This document shows positions 35,201 to 45,005 of a DNA stretch of 64,000 nucleotides, piece after piece. Under the pieces are notes generated by a model. The model had not been told where the DNA came from. It did no database searches and saw only the letters and a list, made by a program, of their open reading frames with translations. Within the stretch, counting starts at the first letter, position 1; every line of letters starts with the position of its first letter. Position numbers and translations under genes: made by a program. Source of the DNA: Hyphomicrobium methylovorum (GTDB lineage: Bacteria > Pseudomonadota > Alphaproteobacteria > Rhizobiales > Hyphomicrobiaceae); NCBI RefSeq assembly GCF_013626205.1, contig NZ_QHJE01000001.1:2894501-2958500 (forward strand), in the 5' to 3' direction.

Positions 35201-37309
35201 CTATCTCATGAGATCCGACATGAACTGTGAGCCCGGCTTAACGCCGCTCACCATCAGCCGATCGCGGGCTCGGGTGCAGGCGACGTAGAAGAGCTGGCGC
35301 TCTGTGTCGAACACATCGTCCAGCTCGGTCTCGTCGGCGACGGCCTCGAGACGGGCCTTAAGAGGCAGGACATCATCGTCACACGCCATCACTGCGACTA
35401 CCTTAAACTCGAGGCCCTTGGCGAGATGCATGACGCCGATGCGCACGGTGCCAACGCCGCCAATCCGATGCAACGTGATCTCGCTTACGTCGCGCCCAGT
35501 CGCATTGACTGCCGCGCGGGCGCGGCTCATCACTTCGCGGGTACGCACGAACACGCCGATCTCCTCCGGCAAGACGCCGTCGGCCAGTGCGGCGTCAATG
35601 AACTTCGCAACGGCTGTCTGCTCGGCAGCTGCGTCGGCCGCCGCAACTACGATCGGCACGGGTCCGTTGAATACCGACACCGTGCCTTTGCGTTCTTCGT
35701 CGCGACCATCGACATCAACGACGGCGCCGGGCAGCAAGCGGTCTGCAGTTTCGCGGATCTGATGCGAGGTTCGGTAGTTGACTTTCAGGGTTGTCGACCG
35801 GCCGGTGACGTTCACGCCGAGCGCCTTCCACGAGAACGGCTGCTGGAAGATACGCTGACCGAGGTCCCCGGCGAAGAACAAGGCATCTGTGCCGGCTGGC
35901 GCGATCGCAATCAGGAAGCGCAGTTCCGGTACGCCAAGATCTTGAGCTTCATCGACCACGATATGGTGAAACGGCTTCTCCGCCTTCGCCGCATAATGAT
36001 CGGTTACAGACTGGAATACGCCAGCTTCGGTCACAAAACCGCGAGCGTTCAACTCGTGGATCACATGTGCGAACACGGGCCAGAGCCTGTCACGCTGCTT
36101 CTTGCCCATGCGATTTTTACGGCCGAGCCGGGGTACGTCCGCGTAGCCTTCGGCAGATTTGAGCTGCCAAGCGTCCACCACGTGCTTCCACTCCGAGAGC
36201 AGAAACCGCTCGTTGATCGGAGGTCCTGGCTCGGCGGCTGCCGCCTTAGTCAACAGGCCGTGGACTAGATCTTCGGATGCGATCTGTGGACTGCGCCCGT
36301 GCACGAGCTGGTAAAGATCGCGCGCGATACCGACGAACGACGCGACGGTAATGCGCGGCACGACGGAGCCAGCGTCACCCGCGAGTACCTTGACTTTACG
36401 TTCAAGTGACGCGGCAAGGGGCTCGGAAAATGTCGTGAGGAGAACGCGCGTACGGTCATTGCTGGCGGCAAGGCGGGCTGCGCGATGAACCGCTACGACT
36501 GTCTTGCCCGTCCCGGCGGAGCCCGCGACGCGGGCTGGACCCGAGAAAGTCCGTGTTACAAATGCGCGTTGAGACGGGTGGAGGAAGATGGCCCACTGCT
36601 CCCATGGCAGCTCTAGCGCACGCTCCAGCTCCTCGACGTTCTCGATGACACGGAAGCGGCGCTGTGCGTCGGGGTGCGCGAAGGGATCAGTGACGACGAC
36701 CGGCTCGGGCTTCTTTAGGATGCCGCTGGATGCGTACTCGAGCAGCGCTTCACCGGCTTCGGCGGGTAGATGCGGAGCGAGATCGAGGAAGCCGTCCTCG
36801 GTGGCGGCCGTGACGTCGGTTAGCCAATCCGGCGGTACGCCGATCGACAGAAGGTCGTCGGGAGCTAGTGCCGCGAATAGTTTGCGGACAGCGAGTGGCG
36901 GTGCGATCGGCAGCGTGGTGATGTCGTCGCCGAGGTCGAATGGAAGTTGCGTCGCGCGGCGCTTGGCGATCTCTTCGACGCGCTCTCGGACCTCAACGAT
37001 TTGAACGGCGCCCGTCCTCGGATGGGCCTCGATCCGACGGCGCTCGGCCCAGGCGTACGCTTGATCGTGATGATCCACATAGGCGAGCAGGAAACTCGAC
37101 GCGGTCTTGTGGATGATGATCCGGATGTCGCGGTTAACTCGGCAGGACCAGAAGTTCGGGTCCTTAGATGCGTCGATCCGATGCAGCTGAAGGCCAGTGG
37201 ACTCAGGGTTCGTCTGCAGATCGAACACCGAGGCCTTTACGGCCTTCTGCTCATCGCGACTGAGACGAGTTAGGGACTTGGTAAAACTGTCGGCGATGCG
37301 GAATTCCAC
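35201..37309 (-). CDS. UvrD-type helicase with RelE/ParE-like N-terminal domain
   Basis: A 702-residue protein. Residues 1-95 look like a RelE/ParE-fold domain: FRIADSFTKSLTRLSRDEQK, FWSCRVNRDIRIIIH and YVDHHDQAYAWAERR. From about 240 it is a superfamily 1A helicase: Walker A GSAGTGKT (263-270), Walker B VVDEAQD (451-457), and late motifs LKVNYRTSHQIRETA and TLHRIGGVGTVRIGVMHLAKGLEFKVV. The GTG start lies one base after the methyltransferase stop codon, so it is the last gene of the Res-Mod operon. The first domain could bind RNA or DNA, or be a fused toxin; no separate antitoxin is visible. Confidence 0.85.
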   Translation of the reverse strand: MEFRIADSFTKSLTRLSRDEQKAVKASVFDLQTNPESTGLQLHRIDASKDPNFWSCRVNRDIRIIIHKTASSFLLAYVDHHDQAYAWAERRRIEAHPRTGAVQIVEVRERVEEIAKRRATQLPFDLGDDITTLPIAPPLAVRKLFAALAPDDLLSIGVPPDWLTDVTAATEDGFLDLAPHLPAEAGEALLEYASSGILKKPEPVVVTDPFAHPDAQRRFRVIENVEELERALELPWEQWAIFLHPSQRAFVTRTFSGPARVAGSAGTGKTVVAVHRAARLAASNDRTRVLLTTFSEPLAASLERKVKVLAGDAGSVVPRITVASFVGIARDLYQLVHGRSPQIASEDLVHGLLTKAAAAEPGPPINERFLLSEWKHVVDAWQLKSAEGYADVPRLGRKNRMGKKQRDRLWPVFAHVIHELNARGFVTEAGVFQSVTDHYAAKAEKPFHHIVVDEAQDLGVPELRFLIAIAPAGTDALFFAGDLGQRIFQQPFSWKALGVNVTGRSTTLKVNYRTSHQIRETADRLLPGAVVDVDGRDEERKGTVSVFNGPVPIVVAAADAAAEQTAVAKFIDAALADGVLPEEIGVFVRTREVMSRARAAVNATGRDVSEITLHRIGGVGTVRIGVMHLAKGLEFKVVAVMACDDDVLPLKARLEAVADETELDDVFDTERQLFYVACTRARDRLMVSGVKPGSQFMSDLMR

Positions 37310-37310
37310 G

Positions 37311-40004
37311 TCACACCTTCCAAACCTTCATAACCTCGTCGCCGAAGTGGTTGATGACCTTGACGGCGATGCGGCCGGTCTTTGGCCGTGGGAAGGGGCG
37401 CGAGGTGTCACGGTACAGTGTTGCCCAGGCTTCCTCGTCGATTTCGGCGCGCAGCGCGGTCTTTAGAGATTTGTACGGATCGTTGGCGCCCAGGAAGTAG
37501 GCGTGGCGCACGAAGAAGCTCTCCTCGTTGTAGTCCGTGTCGATGAACCAAGCAGCGATGCTCTTGGTATCGCCCGAGCGGATGGCGCCTGTGTTCTGGT
37601 CGAACACGTCGACGCCGTTGATTTTCACGGCGATCTGGTCGCCGTCTTGCTCGAGGACGTCGATGTCGGGTTCGCCGAACACGATGAACAGATTGCCCGA
37701 TTAGCACGTCGAAGCGCGCCTCTGTGGCCTCGCGGGCGGCAGCGACGAGATCGACGCGGGACAGTGTGCCGAACTCCGGGCCGATCAGGATGGCGGCACT
37801 ACGCTGTACAGGTCCCTTCCCGTTCTTCTCCATGAAGATGCCTTCGGCACCGATATACTCGCCTGGCCAGCCGCTGATCGGATCGAGTTCGATCCTGTCA
37901 CCCTTTGCACCTTGCTGTACGCCAGACGAACGCAGGTGCTCGATCACCATGGCCGTGAAATCGCTCGGCGGGGCGGCGAGCTTCGCTCGCCGCTTCTTCT
38001 CCGGCTCGCCGATCCCTTCGGCAAGCTCGATGTCACCGGAAGGGATGACGCGATGCGGCGACAGGCTTTCAACCGTGAACGGGCCGGCTACGCGGACGCG
38101 AGTGTTGTCCACGTAGGGGCGGTCGTAGAGGTATTCGACGTCGGCCGCCTTGGCGATCGAGTCATCGATCTCATTCTGCCTGTTGACGCGAGCCTCCCAC
38201 CAAGCCGCGTGGATCTTCTTGACGGCATCTGACCAACCAGCTTCGGCCTCGCGCGGGATCTGCCACTCCTCCCAAGACTGCTTCTGCGCTTTGTTCAGAT
38301 TGGCACGCAACGGCTCCAGCGTCGCCTGCCAGCGTTCCCAGATCTCGTCGATGGCAGCGTTCTTGGCGATGGAACCTAATGTTATGCGAGCGGCGCGCTC
38401 GTAAACGAAGCCCTGTCGGATGTCGCCGTTTGTCGGCGTGCCGGGTTGTAATTTGCCGGAAACTTCCTGCCCCTTGTCGCGACCTTCCTTGCTGTCGGCG
38501 AGCAGGTAATAAGGGTAGCGCGTGCTCATCAGGCGCGTGCGGGCGAGGGCCAACGCAACGCGCGATGTATCGATGGTGATCCAGCGGCGGCCCCACTGCT
38601 CGGCGACTGTCGCGGTCGTGCCTGAGCCGCAGGTCGGATCGAGAACGAGGTCGCCAGGATCGGTGGTCATCAGGATGCAGCGCTCTACGATCCGGGGGTT
38701 CGTCTCTACGACGTATCGGCGATCAGTTGCTCCGCCGAAATCGGTCCAAACATTATTGATTGTGTACCCGGGAAAATCGGACAATTTGCGCATGTAGCGA
38801 AGCGCATTGGCCTGGGGAACTAGGCGGTTTGCGGCAGCCAGACGGCGCATACCTTCTTGGCTAGTTTTCCAAATGCTCTTGGACGTCGGCAAGAAGCTCC
38901 TGCCTACAATTGACACCTCAAACCACGACGCTGCTCCAGCACTCTTCAGACTTCCATGGCTTCCTGTTGATTGGAGCTGGTCAGCTGTAAACAAGTCAGC
39001 GCCCTCTGGAAGCGATCCCGCGCGTTCGTCAGGCGTTGCCGATCGTGTAGCGCCGTCATGCAGCAAAAGCTGATTGTAATGAGCTGATCCTCCGCCCCCA
39101 GCGGCTTTGACCTTGAAGACTGGCGGTATTTTAGTTGCGCACGAGCGCGCGCAAACCAAAGGATATAATCTGCGACGCCTGCAAGATAGTCACCTGTAGC
39201 CGAGCTTGTCTTCGTGAGCGTGATCAATGAAACAAAGTTCTCATCTCCAAAAACTTCATCCATCAAAGCCCGTACACGATGGACATTTTCATCCCCGATC
39301 TGAACGAAAATGCTCCCGCTATCTGACAGAAGTTCGCGCGCCACAGTCAGGCGGTCGCGAAGGTAGGTCAGGTAGGAATGGACACCGTCCTTCCATGTGT
39401 CGCGAAAGGCTTTTACCTGCTCTGGTTCGCGGCTGACGTCTGTCTGCTTGCCATCGACCACCGCCGTGTTCTGCGTCGATACCTGCCAGTTCGAGTTAAA
39501 CTTGATGCCGTAAGGCGGATCGAAATAGATGCATTGCACCTTGCCGCGCAGGCTCTCCCGCTCGGCAAGGCTTGCCATCACCGCCAAGCTGTCGCCGAGG
39601 ATCATTCGGTTCTGCCAATACTGGTCGTGCTGGTAGAACTCCGTGCGCATCTCAGGATCATTCAACCCGTTGAAGTCGTGGAAATGATCCGCGAACATCG
39701 AGAGCTGATCGTCGTCAGCGGTTTGGCCGCCCTTGCGCTTCTCCTGGCTCTGCCGCACGAGATCGTCGATGATCGCCTGCGGATGAATCTTGTCCTGGAT
39801 GTAGAGCGGCGGCGCGGTGACGACGAGGTCGGACCAGTCCTGCTCATCCTTGCCGCGCCAGACGAGCTGCGCATCGCCGATCTCGATCTCGCCCTTTTCC
39901 TTCAGTTGCTCGATCTGCTTGTCCGTCAGGCGGATGCGTGCACCCTTCCAAACGATCTGCGGATCGGCGTCGGTGTTGCGGGCGCGCGTCTCGCCTTGCG
40001 CCAA
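37311..40004 (-). pseudogene. Type III-like DNA methyltransferase (Mod), broken at two places
   Basis: Three frames together make one beta-class DNA methyltransferase of about 900 codons. The first part (to about 39120) carries the catalytic motif IYFDPPYGIKF. The second (to about 37700) carries the SAM motif LVLDPTCGSGTTATVAEQW. The third (37311-37682) is the C-terminal end, including VNGVDVFDQNTG-like and SFFVRHAYFLGANDPY sequence. Near 39120 one base is missing (KYRQ, then VFKVKAAGGGGSAHYN in the next frame). Near 37700 FDVLIG joins directly to GNLFIVFGEPD in another frame, so about 45 codons seem deleted. The start is a TTG at 40004, with a possible earlier start near an AGGAGG at about 40050. 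The first break could be a read error; the second is a real deletion. Confidence 0.85.
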
Positions 40005-40059
40005 GGGGCGCGAGCGACGGAACGAGATAGGCGCGCGGGGATCCAGCTCCTCCTGCTGT

Positions 40060-43000
40060 TCAGCGGCCGACTGGTACTCGGCCGTCGTCGACCAGCTTCG
40101 CGAATGCCTTCTCTATCTCGTACACGTCGCGGAACTCGCCGAACGCCCACCTGCCGTGGGTTTCCAGCGCGTTGACCGCGGGCACCCACATCGCACTCAT
40201 TGTTTCTGCCTTGAGCTGGGCATCGAGTCCCCGAAAGCCCTTGATCTCGATGACGACGTTGAGCGGATCGTCGGACCCGTGTCCATCGGCGACCTGCACG
40301 ATGAAATCCGGCAGGTACTTCTTCTGAATACCGCCGTCTCGATATGGGATCTCGAACTGGAGTCCCTGATTTTTGACGTAGGTGACCACTCTTGGATGCG
40401 CCTCGACGACACGGGCTAGCTCCGCCTCCCACTCGCTGTCGCAGACGACGTAATTGACGTGACACTTGTTGGTTTGCGTCGCGTAAAGCGTTTCCTTTGT
40501 CGTGTTGAAGGATACGTGGTTTGTCGATCCGCGCGGATTGTAGGGGTCGAGGATGGCACGCAGGCTTTTATCCTTGCCGACGGCGCGTTGGCACGCCAGG
40601 TAGATCTTGTCCGCGGCGCGGTCGGCAATCTCGATGTAGGTGACCATGCCCTCCATCGTTCCGCCCGTGCACTCGAAGTAACCCTCATCGAACCAGCGGC
40701 GCGTGACGCTCATGAGGCTCGTCATGAGGTGCATAGGCGCAGGCTCGCCCGGCTCCTTGAAGCGCGTAAAAAGCAGGTGCTTGGCGACGTGCATGACCAT
40801 CGTGCTTCGGCGCATGTCGCCGAACACGCTGCTATGCTTGTCTGGTCCAATCTCGTTGCCCTGGCCAACGATGCCCTCAAGGAGAGTCCGGCATGCGCCA
40901 ACCATCGCGGGGGTGCCCAGCAGCTTGGAGTCAGATGTGAACTCAGCGCGGATCGTCTCATCCGCGAGGTCCCGGCGGTAGCCGGTGACGCGCGGGAACG
41001 AGATCGCCAGCTTCTGCCGCTCCTTGATGGCCTGAATGCGTGTGGCCTTCTTCGGTTTGGTCGGCTTCGGAACGACGGGCGTGGCCGTGAAGTCGAACGG
41101 GATGCCGAGGATGTCGGCGTACTCCACCTCGAACAGGCCCTTTTCGTTGACCTCATAGGACTGGCGGCGTAGCGCGCGGCCGACGACCTGCTCACACAGA
41201 AGTTGCGTGCCGAATGCGCGGATGCCCAAGATATGGGTGACAGTGTTTGTGTCCCAGCCCTCCGTCAGCATAGACACTGACACGACACAGCGTATTTGCT
41301 CGCCTAGACGCCCTTCCTTACCGACGGTGTTCATGACCTCGCGAAGAAGGTCTGCCTCTTCGAGATTGTCGATGTCCTTCTGCGACGCGCCGCGGATGCG
41401 CATCTCGTTCTGGAACTGCGCAATCTCGGCTGCGGCAGCTTCGCGGAAGTCCTTGTCGAGCGCCCCGCCCGAGTCGATCTGCGCGCTATCAATCAAAATC
41501 GTGTTGGGTCGCGCGAGACGATTGCCGAGATTATCATAGTTTCGGAACAGCTCGAGATGTCCCGAGTGCTCGCGCACCTTCTCACCGTCTTCGCTCTCGC
41601 GCTCAAAACCTGCGATCCATTCATAGACGAGCTTCGACGTGGACGTGTTGTTGCACACGACGATGAACACCGGCGGCACCGTGATGCCAGCTCGCTTCCA
41701 CTCTTCGAAAACCTTGACGTAGTGGTCATAGAGAGAATGGAGCGCCGTCTGGATCGGCGGAGGCAGGCTGAGTGGATCGAGCACACCTGCCTTGGCGGTA
41801 CCCTTCTTCGGGAGGCTGTAGCCCTGCTCCTTGAGGTGGTTCCACAGGTCCCGGTAGATCGGCATGTCGCCTTCGGGCAGATTGTCGGCGACGGGCACGC
41901 GGGGCAGCTTAACGATCCCGCACTCGATGGCGTCCATCAGAGAGAAGTCACTGACCGTCCAAGGGAACAGCGTTCCTTCGGCATAGCCTGAACCGCGCAG
42001 GAAGAATGGCGTGGCTGACAGATCGTACGTCGCGCGTACGCCAATCTTGCGATTCAGCGCTTCAATGCCCGAGATCCACAGGCGGGCAGCCACGTTGTTT
42101 TCCTTTGCCTCGTCTTTTTCCTCGCCCTTGAGGTCGCCCTCATCTTCCTTGTCCGGGCGCTCGCGATAGCAGTGATGGGCCTCGTCGTTGATGACCACGA
42201 CGTTCTTCATGGCCAGCAGCTCGGAGCAGACGTCATGGAGCATCTGCCCCTCGGTCTGCAGCGAGCGCAATTTCTCGGGGCGGCCAGGCACGCGCCCTTC
42301 GATGAGGTCCTTCGTCACCTTTGACGCCTGGATCGTGTCGCGCAGCTTGAACGCGTGATAGTTCGTGATGATGATCTTCGCCTTGCCCATATCGGGTAAC
42401 AGGTCGAGCGGCAGGATCTCGCGCGATCGGTAGTAACTTTCGGTGTCGTCCGGCAGCAGCACGCGCAGGCGGTCCTTGATCGTGATGCCGGGCGCGATGA
42501 TCAGGAAACCGCGGCTGAACAGAGGGCTCGTCGGCGAGCGCACAGCGTTGACCGTCTGCCATGCGATCAACATAGACATGACTGTGGTCTTGCCGCTGCC
42601 CGTTGCCATCTTCATCGCGAGCCGCATTAGCTCGGGATTGGCATCGTTGTTGGCGTCGATGATCTGGTCCCAGATCGGCTTGAACTTGCGGTCACCTCGC
42701 GCGACCTCTGTTAGCCAGATCATGGTCTCGACGGCTTCGACCTGACAGAAGAACGGGCGCGGGCCGTTGAACTGGTGCGAACGCCAGTGAGTCAGCAGGC
42801 GGGCCGTCGCGGGCGTCACGCCCCAATCCGCCGGGTTCTTGAGGCTGCGCCAGCCTTCGACATGACGCCGGATTGTGTTGACCAACAGGTTGACGTCGTA
42901 CTTCTGCTTTGACTTGGCGTCCTTATCGCGATCGAAGAGCGACGCATCCTCAGCATCGCCGCGCTTTCGTTTCCGCGGCTTTGGTACAGGCGTCAGCAGC

Positions 43001-43128
43001 TCAGACGGACGGCGGCGCTCGACAGGCGGCCCATCCAACGGTTGCCCTTCTTTGTCTAGCGGATGATGCCGCGTGGGCGGCAGATAGGGCGAGTTCAGAA
43101 TTGGATGGTCGAAAAATGATGAAGCCAC
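40060..43128 (-). CDS. Res-type restriction helicase-endonuclease
   Basis: A 1022-residue type III-like Res subunit. Walker A MATGSGKTT lies at about 174-182 and the DEAH box VVINDEAHHC at 315-318. The later helicase motifs include VSVSMLTEGWDTNTVTHILGI and QVVGRALRRQSYEV. The C-terminus has a PD-(D/E)xK nuclease motif: PD at 940-941 and EIK at 961-963 (VIEIKGFR). It is intact. Such enzymes translocate on DNA and cut, but depend on a partner methyltransferase for recognition, and that partner is broken here. The start is GTG 43128 with no strong ribosome site. It heads the operon. Confidence 0.9.
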   Translation of the reverse strand: MASSFFDHPILNSPYLPPTRHHPLDKEGQPLDGPPVERRRPSELLTPVPKPRKRKRGDAEDASLFDRDKDAKSKQKYDVNLLVNTIRRHVEGWRSLKNPADWGVTPATARLLTHWRSHQFNGPRPFFCQVEAVETMIWLTEVARGDRKFKPIWDQIIDANNDANPELMRLAMKMATGSGKTTVMSMLIAWQTVNAVRSPTSPLFSRGFLIIAPGITIKDRLRVLLPDDTESYYRSREILPLDLLPDMGKAKIIITNYHAFKLRDTIQASKVTKDLIEGRVPGRPEKLRSLQTEGQMLHDVCSELLAMKNVVVINDEAHHCYRERPDKEDEGDLKGEEKDEAKENNVAARLWISGIEALNRKIGVRATYDLSATPFFLRGSGYAEGTLFPWTVSDFSLMDAIECGIVKLPRVPVADNLPEGDMPIYRDLWNHLKEQGYSLPKKGTAKAGVLDPLSLPPPIQTALHSLYDHYVKVFEEWKRAGITVPPVFIVVCNNTSTSKLVYEWIAGFERESEDGEKVREHSGHLELFRNYDNLGNRLARPNTILIDSAQIDSGGALDKDFREAAAAEIAQFQNEMRIRGASQKDIDNLEEADLLREVMNTVGKEGRLGEQIRCVVSVSMLTEGWDTNTVTHILGIRAFGTQLLCEQVVGRALRRQSYEVNEKGLFEVEYADILGIPFDFTATPVVPKPTKPKKATRIQAIKERQKLAISFPRVTGYRRDLADETIRAEFTSDSKLLGTPAMVGACRTLLEGIVGQGNEIGPDKHSSVFGDMRRSTMVMHVAKHLLFTRFKEPGEPAPMHLMTSLMSVTRRWFDEGYFECTGGTMEGMVTYIEIADRAADKIYLACQRAVGKDKSLRAILDPYNPRGSTNHVSFNTTKETLYATQTNKCHVNYVVCDSEWEAELARVVEAHPRVVTYVKNQGLQFEIPYRDGGIQKKYLPDFIVQVADGHGSDDPLNVVIEIKGFRGLDAQLKAETMSAMWVPAVNALETHGRWAFGEFRDVYEIEKAFAKLVDDGRVPVGR

Positions 43129-43641
43129 GCCCGCGCCCCGCCCATAAGCTGCACCCGGCTCAAGAAGAATCCCCAGCCCCCACCTCTATAGAGACCACTG
43201 GTCTTGAACGGAAAGGGCAACTTGTGGAAAACTCGTCCTCGTAACGGTCGGGCAGCAAATTGCAGCGAGCGAGGGCTCCTTTTAAACGATTAGCAGACAC
43301 GGTCTTAGCCGGAGCGCGGCCATTCCGGCCTCCTCCCCAGATGTCAGCAAACTCGGCGAAGCCGAAGCTCTGCTATCGTGCGTTACTGGGAATCCGATAA
43401 TCGCTAAGGGGGGCGAGCGGGTGTCACGACAATTAGCCCTCTAGCGTGACAGCTGACCGCTGCCGTCCTCGAATATCGCCGGATGAGGTTTTGAGAGCGC
43501 AAGTTGCGATCATAGCACTCCCCGATCGTCTGATTTGGCGCATCCTGGCGCGTGCTATTATCGATTTTTAACTGCAGATTCAGAGATGTAAAATTGCGCC
43601 TGAGCGAGCGAGAGTGAGTCTCGACGAGTGCTTGGAACTTC
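43129..43641. other. Intergenic region upstream of the Res gene
   Basis: About 510 bases inside the island, from the Res start to the right attachment repeat. It should hold the promoter of the leftward operon. I see no convincing gene, and the frame on the minus strand from 43661 runs across the repeat and is probably not real. Confidence 0.45.
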
Positions 43642-43683
43642 CTCTTAATCAGCGGGTCCACGGTTCGAGCCCGTGATCACCCA
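43642..43683 (+). repeat. Right attachment repeat (copy of tRNA-Lys 3' end)
   Basis: Exact 42-bp copy of 33687-33728. The 5' half of the tRNA is absent, so it is not a second tRNA gene. After it the sequence reads GCAAA where the tRNA side has CCAAA. Confidence 0.93.
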
Positions 43684-44093
43684 GCAAATATTTCAAGGAC
43701 TTAGCGTTACGACGCATACGTCCTAAAAACTATAAACTCCTATAAACTTTTTGATTGCCACTTACGCAGCGGGCTTCCGTGACTCAGCTTTGACTGATGG
43801 CGGGCGGTATCTACCTCTAATTTTGCGCCTAGGGACGCGAGCCCTCAGCAACCCGCTTCGTTTTACAACTGCGAGCTCTATGCCCTAGGACCGCATTGAA
43901 TGACGCCTCATACCAAGACGTCATTGGTCCACTGGTTCTTCTGTTGACTGTGAGGTTTCGAGAACTGATCCGCCACGGCCAGTGCCGCATCCGATCGGTG
44001 GAGACGACTTATACGGATTGATCGCGTCTAAGCTGAATTGCATAAGCGCCAGGGTTCTTATCCTGGCGCTTTCTTTGTCTGTAGCGCGATGAT
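43684..44093. other. Intergenic region right of the island
   Basis: About 410 bases between the right attachment repeat and the cupin gene stop. It is AT-richer than the chromosome around it at the start. Near 44044-44070 there is a GCGCCAGG...CCTGGCGC inverted repeat followed by TTTCTTTG, a possible terminator on the plus strand. I see no gene in it. Confidence 0.45.
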
Positions 44094-44582
44094 CTATTTT
44101 CGTGGGTCGTCATCAGGGTTGACGTACTTGATGTTCCACGGACCGGTCGCGGTAAGAAGAACGACAGTCTCTTCCTCGTTCCAAAGATAGTGCGGGTGAT
44201 CGGCGGGTAACGTGAAGCTGGCTCCAGCTCCAAGCTTGTCTCCTTTTTGCCGATCCAGTTTTTCCCCCATGCCATTCCAAACCGTGCCCTTCAGCACGGT
44301 AACGACTTCTGCGAAGGGGTGCGTGTGAGAGGGAATTTCGTAGTTCGCAGGGAACTTGAGATAAGCCATGAAAACTCCGGGCTTGCTCGGGTCGCCCGCG
44401 ATGAGAGCACTCTGCGCCTCGCCTGGGAGCAGCGCTTCATGCTTCCACGCGATGCTGTCCAATTCAAAATTTTCCATTTTAGGGACAGTCAACCGATTGA
44501 TTTGATCGTCTTGCGCGAAAGCCAGCACAGGCACCACCGTTAGAAGAGCGCCAATGCAAACCGTTGAAAACCTCAGTCTCAT
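44094..44582 (-). CDS. Periplasmic cupin-domain protein
   Basis: A 162-residue protein with a signal peptide (cleavage after LAFA) and a single cupin barrel. IPSHTHPFAEVVTVLKGTVWNG supplies the His-x-His and Glu metal ligands, and LPADHPHYLWN the last His. It should bind a divalent metal in the periplasm. Many small secreted cupins of this type are of unknown function. It is monocistronic and divergent from the DUF1236 gene. Confidence 0.85.
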   Translation of the reverse strand: MRLRFSTVCIGALLTVVPVLAFAQDDQINRLTVPKMENFELDSIAWKHEALLPGEAQSALIAGDPSKPGVFMAYLKFPANYEIPSHTHPFAEVVTVLKGTVWNGMGEKLDRQKGDKLGAGASFTLPADHPHYLWNEEETVVLLTATGPWNIKYVNPDDDPRK

Positions 44583-45005
44583 CTCGCAGTCCTTTCAATA
44601 TCCCCTAGGCAGTCTGCTTTTGTAGACTCAGCGAAGACGCCTCCAAACGCACCTTTTTGTGAAGAGAGCTGCAAACATAGCCTGCGTAATTCATATCTAC
44701 TTGGCTCCTTCAATCCGGCCAGAATTGCTTCATCGTTCTTCGAAGCCAGTGAAGGTTTTCCGATTTTTCGTCAGCTTTGAATGCGAGCGGGAGCAGCATC
44801 AGAACTCAAACGTTCGAATACGGCGGAAAGCTATATTCCGCGGCGTGGCGCAAAGCCTGTCGCATATCGCGCGTACGTGTCGGTGCGCCGACTTCCTCGC
44901 CCGTTCGTCGATCATCTGCTGAAAATTTTATCTGCGGAACTTCGGCCAAAAGCGCCCGTTGAGACTTTGCTGCTGGGGAGCAACATCGGCTTAGGAGACG
45001 CAACT
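44583..45005. other. Divergent intergenic region
   Basis: About 420 bases between the divergent cupin and DUF1236 genes. It must contain both promoters, but I see no clear promoter, operator or RNA. The frame of the DUF1236 gene is open upstream to 44781 without a ribosome site or signal peptide, so I do not extend the gene. Confidence 0.4.

Larger units (their letters stand above)
33732..43683. mobile_element. Genomic island of about 10 kb in tRNA-Lys
   Basis: The segment lies between the tRNA-Lys gene and a 42-bp exact copy of its 3' end at 43642-43683. A tyrosine recombinase gene sits next to the tRNA, the usual layout of integrative islands. The cargo is a small unknown protein and a leftward operon of Res-type helicase-nuclease, DNA methyltransferase (broken) and RelE-UvrD helicase, so it is a restriction or defence island. 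There is no conjugation, phage structural or replication gene. The integrase is short and the methyltransferase is decayed, so it may be fixed in place. Confidence 0.88.

Noticed and set aside
37311-43128. A working type III restriction-modification system
   Set aside because: The Mod gene is broken at about 39120 and about 37700, so the pair as it stands should not act normally.
43404-43661. Minus-strand frame at the right end of the island
   Set aside because: It runs into the attachment repeat, has no ribosome site and shows no family features.
43642-43683. A second tRNA-Lys gene
   Set aside because: Only the 3' half of the tRNA is present; it is the island attachment repeat.
44781-45005. 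Longer N-terminus for the DUF1236 protein
   Set aside because: The extra residues have no ribosome site and would hide the signal peptide that begins at 45006.
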